A DNA stretch of 64,000 nt from Aegilops tauschii subsp. strangulata (lineage: Eukaryota > Streptophyta > Magnoliopsida > Poales > Poaceae). The stretch covers positions 372,665,054 to 372,729,053 of the forward strand of contig NC_053041.3 in the NCBI RefSeq assembly GCF_002575655.3, in the 5' to 3' direction. A program made the translations under genes and the position numbers. The notes under the pieces were generated by a model, which saw only the letters and a program-made list of their open reading frames with translations, did no database searches and was not told where the DNA came from. Of the stretch, positions 1 through 9,864 are shown piece by piece. Every line of letters begins with the position of its first letter. Within the stretch, counting starts at the first letter, position 1.

Positions 1-92
1 TGGTCAGCTGCGTTTCTCTTGATAGTCTCAACAATAAGGCTCGTGACTTTGAATTTCCGCGGAGTGTCAAACAAATGTAGCAAGTTGATGGA

Positions 93-1404
93 GTGTCCAC
101 AGATCATCTTGTCATCTCGAGACTTGGGCAAGAGAGTGTGCCTCAAGATAGTGTTGGTGGTGGCCAAACTAGCAAGCAAATGCTTTACAGATCCAAGCTT
201 GTGCGTGTCAAGATCTTTCTTGCGTATGGCCTTATACATGTTAGCCATAGAGTTATGATCCATCCTAGGCTTGTCAAGACATCAATGTCATTTTCTTCTT
301 CCTTTGGGGCACCAAGTAGTTCAGCCCATTCAGAGATGGTTGACTGTTATTTGGATCCCTCAGTCATCCACACAATTCTGACATCAGGATAAAAATGTGT
401 TGTGGAATAGAATTGCATGATCATCTCATCATTCCACTTAGTGAGCTTCTTCCAAACAAATGCATCAACTCCTTCAAGCTTGAAGCTCTCATGAATATGG
501 GGAAGTGATCCTCATTGGCATCAATGTACTTCCAGTCCACCCACTTCATATCGCTGACGATTGGCTTCTTGTCAAGCGGTACAGTCTCATAGAAATCCTA
601 TTGCTCTCATGTGTGAAAGCATAATCACACGCAATCCTTCTCATGAAAGAATATGGATCAGACATCCTCCACTCTCGCAGACCTTTATCCTTTCTGAGCA
701 TCATGTTTTCTTCAACTGGATGAGAGTTGTCATGGTATGGAATCTTTCGCTTCAACTTCCTGAGCACTAGTGGCTCATCATCAATCTTAAGCTCATGCAC
801 TGGGGCCTTGTTCTTCTCACTTGTAGAAATGTTCCTGGCAGACCTCTTGGGTGCTGGAGCTTTGAGCTTGGAGGGGGTAGCAACTTCATAGCATCATACA
901 TAAGTTTCTGAGTCTTGGCTGGAGGTGCATCAGCTGCTAGTTCCTCCTCCTCATCATCATCATCATCATGAACAGCAACCATGGAGGGTTTGCTAATGAC
1001 ATATGATGTAGTCTTCCTATCCCTCTTCTTCTTTCCTGCAGAAGCCTCTGTATCACTTGGCTCCTTAGGTGTGAATGTCATGCGTTCCCTTGGAGCTGTG
1101 GACTTGTCTACCTTGGAGAGTGGGACTTTCCTCACAACTAATCTCTCCTTGGCACTGCCTGAAGGTCTAGTGCTAGCTGCTATGCCATACTCCTTAGCAA
1201 GCACCTTCTTCTTGGATGTGGCCTCACCAGCCATGAAATCCTCATCCTCGTCATTTGAGGTTCTCTTCTTCCGTGTTCTTGCAGCAGCTTTGTGAAGTTC
1301 AGGTGAGCTCTTCTCTCCTTAATATAGCTGCCCTCTGGACTGGATCCCTCACCGAGATCCTCATGCTGCTCTGACATGTTCTGGCTGTCACTTGCACTAG
1401 ACAT
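93..1404 (-). pseudogene. Second ORF of the UBN2-gag element, broken
   Basis: Minus-strand frames join across at least two frameshifts into one long reading. It starts at the ATG at 1404 (MSSASDSQNMSEQ), passes a Lys/Ser-rich segment (MAGEATSKKKVLAKEYG, from 1234) and an acidic run of Asp and Glu near 940-960, then the motif RKLKRKIPYHDN and a region with WRMSDPYSFMRR, and ends with RIVWMTEGSK near 370-390. I recall this combination from repetitive Triticeae ORFs, but I know of no biochemical function. A frameshift near 830-850 and stop codons near 600 and below 390 show it is dead. It could be a gag-like or accessory protein; the acidic and basic tracts suggest a nucleic-acid or chromatin partner, which is only an inference. 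Confidence 0.6.
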
Positions 1405-2028
1405 CTTGCAAACAGACCCTGTGAATAGACAGGTATGGGCAGATTAGATGAGTCATCACAAAAACCAGATAGTTTTCATGAAAATTGAGTTCAAATCTTA
1501 GTTTTAAGTTTTCACAGAATGCATTTCGAATCCACCGAGTTGATAGTCTTGGTGATACCGAAGCACTCAACAGAACCTAAACCCATCATTTCGGTCATAC
1601 GGGATGTGGTTTGGTGTCTCTGAGATGCTAGGGTTTCACATAAATGTTACTTTCGGTCTCACTGATTCCTACTTCTCGGTGCCACTGAGACATACTAGTG
1701 CAATGGCCAGGGCCAAATCGGTGGCACCAAAAATTCCAATTCGGTCGGTCTGAGATGCTTTCGGCGGAAACCAAAACCTAAAGTTTTTACTCGTATCTAA
1801 TCTATGGAATCGATCTAGTGGATAGAAGTGTTTCATACGTAGCAAGATTCATGGCAAATCCCTAGTGCATTGAATCGAAAAAATTTGAAGCACAAGGGCA
1901 CGGGATTTTACCTTAACTCGGCGAAAATCCCCTACGGCGGCAACAACGCGAGAGAAATCCGTTGACGGCGGCGGAGTCCAACAGCGAGGCGCGCTGGATG
2001 CAACGGTCAAGTCCGGAGACGAGGGCGA
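1405..2028. other. Noncoding part of the UBN2-gag element
   Basis: There is no convincing ORF here. Several imperfect copies of the palindromic motif TCGGTGSSACCGA occur between about 1540 and 1770. The same motif recurs in this element at 16215-16370 and inside its LTR at 20250-20620. The last five bases (GGCGA, 2024-2028) are the left target-site duplication of the inserted solo LTR. Confidence 0.5.
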
Positions 2029-2242
2029 TGATACGTCTCCATCGTATCTACTTTTCCTAACGCTTTTGCTCTTGTTTTGGACTCTAATTTGCAGGATTTG
2101 AATGAAACTGGCGCTGTTTTCAGCAGAACTACCATGGTGTTGTTTTTGTGCAGAAATAAAAGTTCTCGGATTTGGACGGAACTTTTTGGAGAATTATTCC
2201 CCAATAAATAAAAAGTACTGGAACCAAGACCCACTGGAGGGA

Positions 2243-2258
2243 CACTACTAGGAAAAGG
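2243..2258 (+). repeat. CACTA left terminal inverted repeat
   Basis: CACTACTAGGAAAAGG matches the inverted right end exactly for 16 bases. It is preceded by GGA (2240-2242), the left copy of the target duplication. Confidence 0.95.
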
Positions 2259-2263
2259 CCTGT

Positions 2264-2562
2264 TAGTGGCGCACCTGTTTTGGCCATTAGTGGTGCACTA
2301 TAGGTGCGCCACTATCATCACGCCACTAACAAGTACTAATGGCGCACCAGGGTGCGCCATTAGTATACCAGACAATAGTGGCGCACCTGGCAGTGCGCCA
2401 TTACTATGTCAAACGGCGCGCCATTACTATGCCTCCTAGGGGGCCATATTTACCTTCACGCATGCCCCCAAGTGCGCCATTACTATGCCCCATAATGCGC
2501 CACTGGTATTTAGCCCTGGTGCGCCACTAATGGTCAACAAGGTGCGCCACTACTATGAATAT
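2264..2562. repeat. CACTA subterminal repeats, left
   Basis: About ten direct and inverted copies of a unit resembling TAGTGGCGCACC / GGTGCGCCATTAGTA are packed into 300 bp. In En/Spm-type elements such arrays bind the element's accessory transposition protein. Confidence 0.85.
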
Positions 2563-2792
2563 TAGGATTTTTTTTGCTTTTCTGATATTTGCATAGGTTA
2601 CAAAATACATTACAACACAGAATATAAACAGCACAACATATAAACAGCAGATTTATCGAATACAATAGAAGATTAGTCTCCGAATACAATTCATCATATT
2701 AGTCTCCGAATTCAAAATACCGAACAAAGTTAGAACATTACAAGCCTCGAGACCGCGAGTAGCGAGTTTGTCTTCACATTACAAGTCGATAT

Positions 2793-3044
2793 CTAAACTA
2801 CCATCACATAGAAGAGAGCTGCGGTCACGATGAGCATCATCGCGATGAAACTGGTCTTCATCCGGTTCCTCCTTCGCTCCCTCCTCTCTCCCGCTAGATA
2901 GCGCGTGTATCTAGCTTCCGCCTCCGCCCTAGTGGTGTACCCTTTGTAACTGTTACCGCTGAAACGGTGAACCTGTCTCCGACACTCCTCCCAGTCATCG
3001 TAGACTCCGGGAACCTTACCCTTGTACACGGCATACGACGGCAT
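2793..3044 (-). CDS. Small viroplasmin/RNase H1-like hybrid-binding protein with C-terminal membrane segment
   Basis: This 83-codon ORF begins MPSYAVYKGKVPGVYDDW. Residues 3-48 show the caulimovirus-viroplasmin / RNase H1 N-terminal fold signature: YAVYKG, PGVYDDWEEC, and a GNSYKGYTTRAEAEA helix. This domain family binds RNA/DNA hybrids or double-stranded RNA. A basic stretch (ERRERRRNRMK, about residues 53-63) is followed by a hydrophobic tail of about 20 residues ending at the C terminus (MMLIVTAALFYVMVV), which looks like a tail anchor. No RNase H catalytic domain follows. It sits at the 3' end of the CACTA and is uninterrupted, unlike the two transposase ORFs. I recall similar small ORFs from other Triticeae CACTA elements; the role is unknown. 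Confidence 0.7.
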   Translation of the reverse strand: MPSYAVYKGKVPGVYDDWEECRRQVHRFSGNSYKGYTTRAEAEARYTRYLAGERRERRRNRMKTSFIAMMLIVTAALFYVMVV

Positions 3045-3276
3045 CTCTATGCACTAGACAAACAAAACGTTAGTAGCAATTCACAGACAATACATAAGCA
3101 ATATATAAGTATGCAACAAAAGGATCGGAAGAGAAAAGCAACACATTAATAGCACGATTCATGGTCCTACTAATAAATAGCATCGATTACATATAAGTTG
3201 AACGACTTTCCAAACCAAAGAGACATACAAGTTCATTAAAGTTTAATTACAACATGAGCTAATCGATATTTCAGAA

Positions 3277-6200
3277 CTACATAGCATCACTACTTTCGAC
3301 TCGACTCAGGGACCGAAGCGTGGATGAAGCCGCGTCTTTCGTGATGGTCATGAATGTGCGGTCGTTGTCAGCCTGCATTTGTAGTGTTGTTTCTATTTCA
3401 CTGTTGGACGGTTGATATTTGAGGTAGAACTGCCCCGAGGTACGAAGGACATCTTGATGGATGATTTCCGCAAACTCCGACTGGATGCGAAAGAATTCTT
3501 GTCTGAGGTCCGCATCCTGGATTGCCGACAAGCGTGCGGCCCAATCTTTGAGACTATTTGGTAGCAGAAGGTGATTATGGTCCCGTACGATCGCCCGCAT
3601 GTGATGGAGGGCGTAGTAGGCATCCTTCTGACCGCCAGGCGGCTGCTTGACGCAGGGGAACGTCGTTATGTGGGTGAACACGTGCTTGCCGTACCTAAAA
3701 ATTGGCCTCCTGAAGGTGCCTCCAGATTTGGCATAGCCGGGGAGAACTTCATCAAGAACTTTCTTGATATTTGTGTACTCTTTCTTCGACTGACGGTCCG
3801 AGTCGAAATACGTGGCCATGGAATAGTTCGGGCTTAAGAGGATGAGTGTGCAATGTGTGTCACTGCACAAAACACGGAATGTTAGAAAAAAAAAAGAACG
3901 ATCGAAATCTAAGAAATCATATGTTACGGGGCTGTGAGGGGATGACTTACTCGGGAAAGTAAGGCACGAGGAAGTTATCCTTATCTGGGTTCGCCAGAAT
4001 GACGCCTTCGAGGTATGAACTCGCGACTTGCCGGTCCCCAGCGCATGTAGAAGGGGTCGACTATCACGATGTCCGGGGTCTCGTCTCTAATGATCCGCAT
4101 CTCCATACTCAGCGAAAATAGCCGAACGAGGGTGTAGTGCAGCGGATGAAGGTTAAACATAGCGAAGATGTCATCAAACCGCTGGACGATCATACCCCCG
4201 AGGGCGCTATCCACAAAGCCCTTTCCCTCTGGCACCTTGGCCATGAAAACTGGGTATGCCACATCATTCTCGGAGAGACGCCGCTTCTCCAAAGAAAGAA
4301 CACTGTCATGCAGACTCCGCATAGCACCGGTTGCAGCATTGAGCAGATTAGTCGGTAGCATCGGCCTACCCGCCACATACACCCTCCTCGAGATATCCTT
4401 AGGTGAAGGTGGCCCGTCCTGAGCACCGATCGTACTCGGTGCCGGCTAGCTCGCACCCTTGTTATTCTTTCTTTTCCGTCCCTTCTGCTTCTTCTGCTGT
4501 AATGGGATCGAGTTCTGCTCAGAGACCACCTTCTTGAGTGTGTTGGGGCTGATAATATTTCGCACCTCGGCTATCTGAGCCTCGGTGAAGGCGGCAGCTG
4601 GAGGCGTCTCCTGAGAACTGAACGCCAGACGACGCCTGTTGCAATTGGGTTTCTCCGCGGTACTAGCTAGATCGCGATCGTCTTTTGCAGGGTTGGGTTC
4701 TTGAGAAGGAGGCCCCAAGAATTCATCATCGTACCCATGTTCGTTGAAGTACTTATCGATGTTGGTAAATGTATCGTCGTCGTCCGGATCCTGTGCCATA
4801 TGCATGTCCGGATCAGCTGACGGCGGTAGCGTTGCGGCGGTCTTGCCATGGCTTGGCGCCGGCACGACTGGCGGTGTTGTCTGTGGGGTGGTGTCCCCCG
4901 CCCCCAAACGAATCTGGCTCTTCGGCTAAAGCATGGGCCAGCTTATGCAGGCGCTAAGGGTCATCACATCATCTTCGTTGGCCCCAGGGGGTCGATACAG
5001 AGGTAACAAGTCATCGAAGCCCTGCAGCACCCGAACCAGTTGAACCCTATACACGGTGGGTGGCATCTGATTACCGTGGAACACGCGGCTGCCCGGTTGA
5101 ACGATTCTGGCCTTGGCGACATCGATCAACTTGCCGTCCACGAAGTGCAGGAGAGTGCATGGAACGTCGGCGGCACCCTGCGAAAACATATAGGGCGTCA
5201 GGGATGCCCAGTCAAAGGCAAGGAGATGAAGTCATCGTCCGAGAGGCTTAGTTACCGTGATGGCATCGAGCTCAGCTAATGTCGAGGCACCGCCAACGGC
5301 GGGCATGCAAGTGACGGAGGGGCCGCTTGCTGCCGAGGTGCCGGCCGGCGTATTCTTCCTACACCCGGGTGCATTAAGGTCCAATGCCGGCGCCGACGCC
5401 AGAGACACCAATCCCGCCTCCGCCGGAGACACCAATGGTGCCGCCGGCGCGTTGTGTGAGTTGCTGCCCGTGAAGCTGGGAATCGGGGGCGGCCCCTGTT
5501 GGCCGCCCGCAATCCACGCCTGCAGCCCCTCAATCAAGGTGGGCACAATGGCGGTGATCGTTGCTCCCAGTTGCTCTCGCACTTGCTCTTCGACTATCTC
5601 CGGAATCCGCGCCACTTGTGCCTTGAGTTCTTGAACCTTGCGCTCCTGGCTTTCCGAGCTGGTCTTTCTCTCCTTTCGCCCAGCGGTATAGTTTTCCGAC
5701 CATTTCGTGGACAAGCCTTTTCCGGCCACACGACCAGCTGACGACGGCTTACTGAGCTTATCCTTGTTTTTCATTACGTTCAACGCCCTATTTAAAGTGG
5801 TGTCCCAAGGGGAGCTCTTAGACGACCCCGTGCTACTGCTTTCAGTGTCCTGCGGAAGGAACGTGAACCATTTAGAAATTTGGCTTCATTAATTAGAATG
5901 CAACCATATGGAGCTAATTACGCGGGGGTGTATTCCTTACCAGAACAAGCTCAAGCGCCTTGGTCTTCGGATCTGTGGTAAGCTCCTTTGTTACCGGGTC
6001 AATCTTGTACCAGGCCCTGACATAGTTCCTGGTCTGCTTGTCACGGTATTTATCGAAGAGGGGCGGTAGGCCTTGCTCGGCACGCTCCGCGTCCTCCTTG
6101 TCCCATATAGGTTCCGCCACTCTGTAACCGCCAGGACCGAGTTTGTGGACCCCTAAGTTCAAGTCCCGCATATCTTTCCCCCACTGACTTGATTCCGCGG

Positions 6201-6858
6201 TTGCGTTGCTCTCGCACTTAATCTTGAACTCCAGGTAGTCAGCTTCGCTGATCGAAGGATTTGTCTCCTTGATCTTCTCATAACTATCACCTTTTTCAAT
6301 CCTTCTCTTCACTGCGGCTCTCCAAGTAGCCAGGGCCGTGCTCATCTTCGTGAGGGCGGCACTGTTCACTTTATTCCCTGAGAGGCGTGTGTTTGCGAAG
6401 TCACCGGGGAACTTGTATCGTTCGTGCAGCTTCGTGAAGAGGAGGTTGCGCAAATTCCCTCGGTCACGATGCCTTAGGTTCTCGGTGTTGATCGAGACAG
6501 TGCTCTGGAGAATGCACCCGATCTGTCCCTCGTACCCCTTGACTAATTCTTTGGGCTCCGTTGGATGCCCACCGGAGGACACTTCAGTAAATTCCTCCTT
6601 GACGGTGCCGAGCACGTTCGGGCGCCGGTCCTTCCGTTGCCTCTTCGGTTGGCTGCCATCTGTGCGTGCGCTGCCATCATCAGTGGTGGCATCCTCGGCG
6701 GCACCATCAGTGGTCTCATCCCCGACGCCACTAGGGGTTGTGTAGTCAGGATTGGTGTCTTACGCGGCGTCCTCATAGTGGTGAGGTTCTTCCTCCATCT
6801 CCTGGGACAGCTCCCAGAATGCCTTGCCCGAACCGCCGGCCTCATCGTTGTGGGCCAT
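3277..6858 (-). pseudogene. CACTA second ORF: Transposase_24 (Ptta/En/Spm) plus Ulp1-like region
   Basis: This is a multi-exon gene starting at the ATG at 6858 (MAHNDEAGG). Exon 1 ends at 5941 with a GTAAGG donor. A 91-bp intron follows, exon 2 starts at 5849, and its donor GTAACT is near 5252. The next exon begins at about 5177 after TTTTCGCAG. Exon 1 holds the Transposase_24 domain (for example RHRDRGNLRNLLFTKL, WGKDMRDLNLGVHKLG). Exon 2 holds a coiled-coil-like stretch around 5630-5560. The 3' part (4382-3277) resembles a Ulp1 cysteine-protease fold: His6, Asp23 and Gln76 of the ORF starting at 3870 align with the family, but the catalytic Cys position is Ala84 (KDAYYALHHM). Stops at 6760-6762 and 4926-4928, and frame changes near 4440 and 4020, disable it. 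The product would be the accessory DNA-binding transposition protein. Confidence 0.85.
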
Positions 6859-7113
6859 GTTCGCTCTAAATAGGAAAAAACTTTGGTAAAAAAGTTGGTT
6901 ATTGTCAAGGAACAAGATCTCTAAGTTGACCAAATAACCTAATTCTCGAGGAATGTCGCCAAAAAATTGGTTATTGTCAAGGAACAATTGAGAGATGTTT
7001 GTGATATTGCCTAGGTGTTTTGGGATGGAACCTGTTAGTGTGTTGTTGCTAAGGTCCAAGTCCCTTCCTAACCCCCCTTCTTCTTGTCTGCTCTCACTAT
7101 CTCTCTCACACAC
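6859..7113 (-). pseudogene. Leucine-rich-repeat gene fragment fused upstream of the transposase start
   Basis: The open frame from 7113 runs straight into MAHNDEAGG of the Transposase_24 ORF without a stop. Its translation holds about two and a half plant-type LRR units with the LxxLxLxxNxLxGxIP pattern: LDLSNNTLTGSIPKHLGN, then ISQLFLDNNQFFGDIPRELG, then LEILFLDNNQLF. Plant extracellular LRRs of this type belong to receptor kinases and receptor-like proteins. The fragment is about 180 bp with no kinase or signal peptide, so it is a captured piece. It could be part of the element's leader or a fusion exon. Confidence 0.75.
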
Positions 7114-7229
7114 ATGGCAAGCAAGGGTGTCTGAGTGTGTGAAAAAATACTAAAATAATCCAAGGGATAAAAATTGATCATCTGTTTCAGATTGCAGTTT
7201 TCTTTCTTGGGGCTTTGGTGTGCGGTACA

Positions 7230-7611
7230 AAACTGAATTTTGGAAATCTACAGAATGAACAAGCTAAGGGCTGCAAATGCCCGCAAGGCTTCAAGGGTGA
7301 CGGCATACACGGTTGCGAAGGTATCACCATTAGGAACATTGTTCTGCAACCTTGTGGGCAGTATTGTTGCATGTTCTACCTAGTATTAGCAAACCTAGAA
7401 TAATGGCTCAAATGATGAACTATTTGAGCTTCTCAAGTAATTTCTTATACACAATATCTCTCTTGCTTGGCACTTGCAGATGTTGATGAATGCAAAGAGA
7501 GGCTCTTCTGCCAGTGCAAGGACTGCAGCTGCGAGAACACATGGGGGAGCTACGAGTGTGGATACTGTGGTAGCAACATGTTGTACATGAGAGAGCATGA
7601 CACTTGCATCA
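7230..7611 (+). pseudogene. Captured vacuolar sorting receptor (VSR) fragment, two exons and an intron
   Basis: Exon A ends at 7320 and encodes GCKCPQGFKGDGIHGCE. The intron 7321-7479 has a GT start and a CACTTGCAG end. Exon B (7480-7611) encodes [16 protein letters not shown], then [10 protein letters not shown] and [11 protein letters not shown], and ends at a GTGAGT donor. The splice joins in phase 1 to give CEDVDEC, the EGF-like region near the C terminus of plant vacuolar sorting receptors. The fragment therefore came from genomic DNA rather than cDNA. It is on the plus strand, opposite to the CACTA genes. Only the EGF-like part is present: no signal peptide, PA domain, transmembrane segment or tail. 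I am confident of the family but not of which paralogue. Confidence 0.85.
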
Positions 7612-9731
7612 GTGAGTTGCCTAGCCTGAATTTCCTTTTGGACCTCACTATATGATGGTCCAGGTCTCATCATATTTCTAGTTTATCTTTCAAAGGTGTT
7701 AATGTGGAATGTGCTAGTAGCACCTTCAAACAGTCCTTCCTTCGTCTACAACAACGCGCTAATTTGGTTAATCCTATCATTTAATCATGATTAGCCCATC
7801 ATTTTGACCAGAGATTAGTTTTGTTGTCAAGATACATGCTGATTAATTTTTATTTCGGTTGAGAATCGGGCACCTTCTAGGTCAAGAAAATCGGGCATGA
7901 CCTTTGCTAATTTTCTTGACCTAGGAGTGCCCCAATCTCAACCGAAACGGAAATTAATCAACATTTCAGGAGAAATGGGTAACGAAGTGATGGGACAAAT
8001 GTGTCAGGCACCACAATGTGATCATAGAAACAAAGCAGCACCACAATGTGCCTCTGCTTTCATATGGATGAAAAGGCCACAGACCATATGGTCCTCTGCT
8101 TTCATATGGACAAAATAAAAGTTCACACATATAAATGGAAATGAAAAAGGTTAGTAGGAAATGAAAAAGAATTATGCTCAAAGAACAATGGTAACAGCAA
8201 AATATTGAAACCTTTGGTAAGCATTATATTACAAAAAAACAAGATATGTAGTACTATACAATATCCATAACCAGAAAACAAGACATGCATAGGCTATATT
8301 TGAAACAAGATATTCTGCCAATCTTTGTTAACTGAATCTAAGATGATAAGTATATCTAGAGTGCATTAGCTATGGTTCTTATCTAGCTAAAATAAAAGGA
8401 GAAAATTGCTTATTTACACCTCACAAATATTTTGGCTTGATGATCTAGGTAGAAGGCATTTTTGTCATCGGTGGCAAATAAGCAAAAACAAATGTAGTGG
8501 CAAATAAGAAGGATAATGTACTCCTTTCTTTTATAAAAGGAAAATGTAGTCCTAGTCTCCTACTCATGAAGTCATGGTCCTCATGCATAGTACTCCTTTC
8601 TTGGCAGAAACAAGATATTCTGCCAATCTTTGTTAATTGAAGCTAAGATGATAAGTACTGTATATCTGCCTGGCTATCTAGGTCTATAATGGATTAGACA
8701 CTGTTCTTCCTATATCAAGCTAAAACAAAAGAGAAAATTGCTTATTTTTACCTCACAAACGCCGGCTTTCTTCCACCCGGACTTCTTCAGCAGCTGCAGA
8801 AACCCAACAATAAGCGACCATCAGTACCATAGTACTAAACTGAACAAATAGCATTCACTCACATTTATCAAAACTGAACATCACATAGTACTAAATATTA
8901 CACAACAAACTTAGAGAATAAAGAGGGAGAAAGAGATCACACATATAAATGCACTATATCATACAAGACTAAACATATAGCAATTTCACGTGCTAGTCAG
9001 ATCTGAACCTTACATCAAATACACTTCTCAATGTTCACTGAAATTTAGAGAATAGATTGAGAGAGATAGCAGCAGCAAGAAGTTGAGGTCCAGACTCTGA
9101 AGAGGAACAACAGGGGTGCAAGGAGATGGAGTAGAAGCAGTAGAGAGCGGCGGTGCACCATCTCCAAAAAGAGACACCACTCAGCATCAGCATCAGCATC
9201 CAGGGAGGAGCTACATGCCACAATCTCCAAAAAGAGACCACCACAAAGCCAGAATGCTTTGCTTTCTTACTCTTCTTACTCCTCCTTTTAACACAACCAG
9301 AAAGCTACCACCACCTAAATAACAAACACCTCCTTGGATATGGTAAAACCACAAAATGATCACGGCAGTGTGTTTGTGGCATCCGTGCCTGTGCCAAGAT
9401 ATGCTAAAACTTTGCTCACCAACCAACAGAAAGCAACTTAGCCCAAGAACAAGCTTTGTGAAAACCAATAAGTCACACATATAAAACCACCTTTGTGAAA
9501 ACAGTCCACACCAGAACAGAGTCCACTCACATAAGTCACACATATACACCAACCGAAACAACCCATTGGACTGAACAATGAATCAGACTGGCTAGCTAAT
9601 AATTCTATCTAGAACAACCTAATCGCACGACCTCTGGCTGAGATAGCATCGCAATTCCAGAGTTCTAGTAGAGAACATGGCAATGAATCAATTGACCTCA
9701 AGAAGAAACAGGGTAAGCAAACGCCCTTCAC
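7612..9731. other. CACTA interior without intact genes
   Basis: This AT-rich stretch probably contains intron or flank sequence carried in with captured genes. It includes a near-perfect inverted repeat (7841-7960), a direct duplication (about 8303-8435 and 8608-8765), and a possible 42-bp micro-exon on the minus strand (8793-8752) with a CTGCAG acceptor and a GAGGTAAAA donor. I do not recognise any further coding sequence. Confidence 0.5.
7841..7960. repeat. Inverted repeat able to form a long hairpin
   Basis: The arms 7841-7890 and 7911-7959 are reverse complements with only a few mismatches and one indel. They start and end with GATTAATTT / AAATTAATC and enclose a loop of about 20 bases containing TCGGGCATGACCTTTGC. 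A related single arm (CCGAAACGGAAATGAATCAAC) occurs near 14308-14330, upstream of the TNP2 ORF. Confidence 0.8.
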
Positions 9732-9864
9732 CTTTGAGACAAATGGACAAGGGCGACCTGGCAAAGAGCCCGAGCAGAAGGAGCGGCTCGATGAAGTAGC
9801 CGATCCCGCGGTGCGCCCCGCAGTCGTGCTCCAGGTCCTTCCCGCCGACGACCACCCCGGGCCT
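9732..9864 (-). pseudogene. Captured RNA 3'-phosphate cyclase-like (RCL1) exon fragment
   Basis: The minus-strand translation contains PGVVVGGKDLEHDCG followed by RGIGYFIEPLLLLGLFAR and SPLSICLK. This matches the conserved HDCG / RGIGYFLEPL region of RCL1, the nucleolar cyclase-like protein of 18S rRNA processing. The exon ends at 9732 with a GT donor (GTGAAG). A stop at 9865-9867 lies immediately upstream, so only one exon piece is present. It reads in the same strand as the CACTA genes. No other RCL1 exon was found nearby. Confidence 0.75.
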
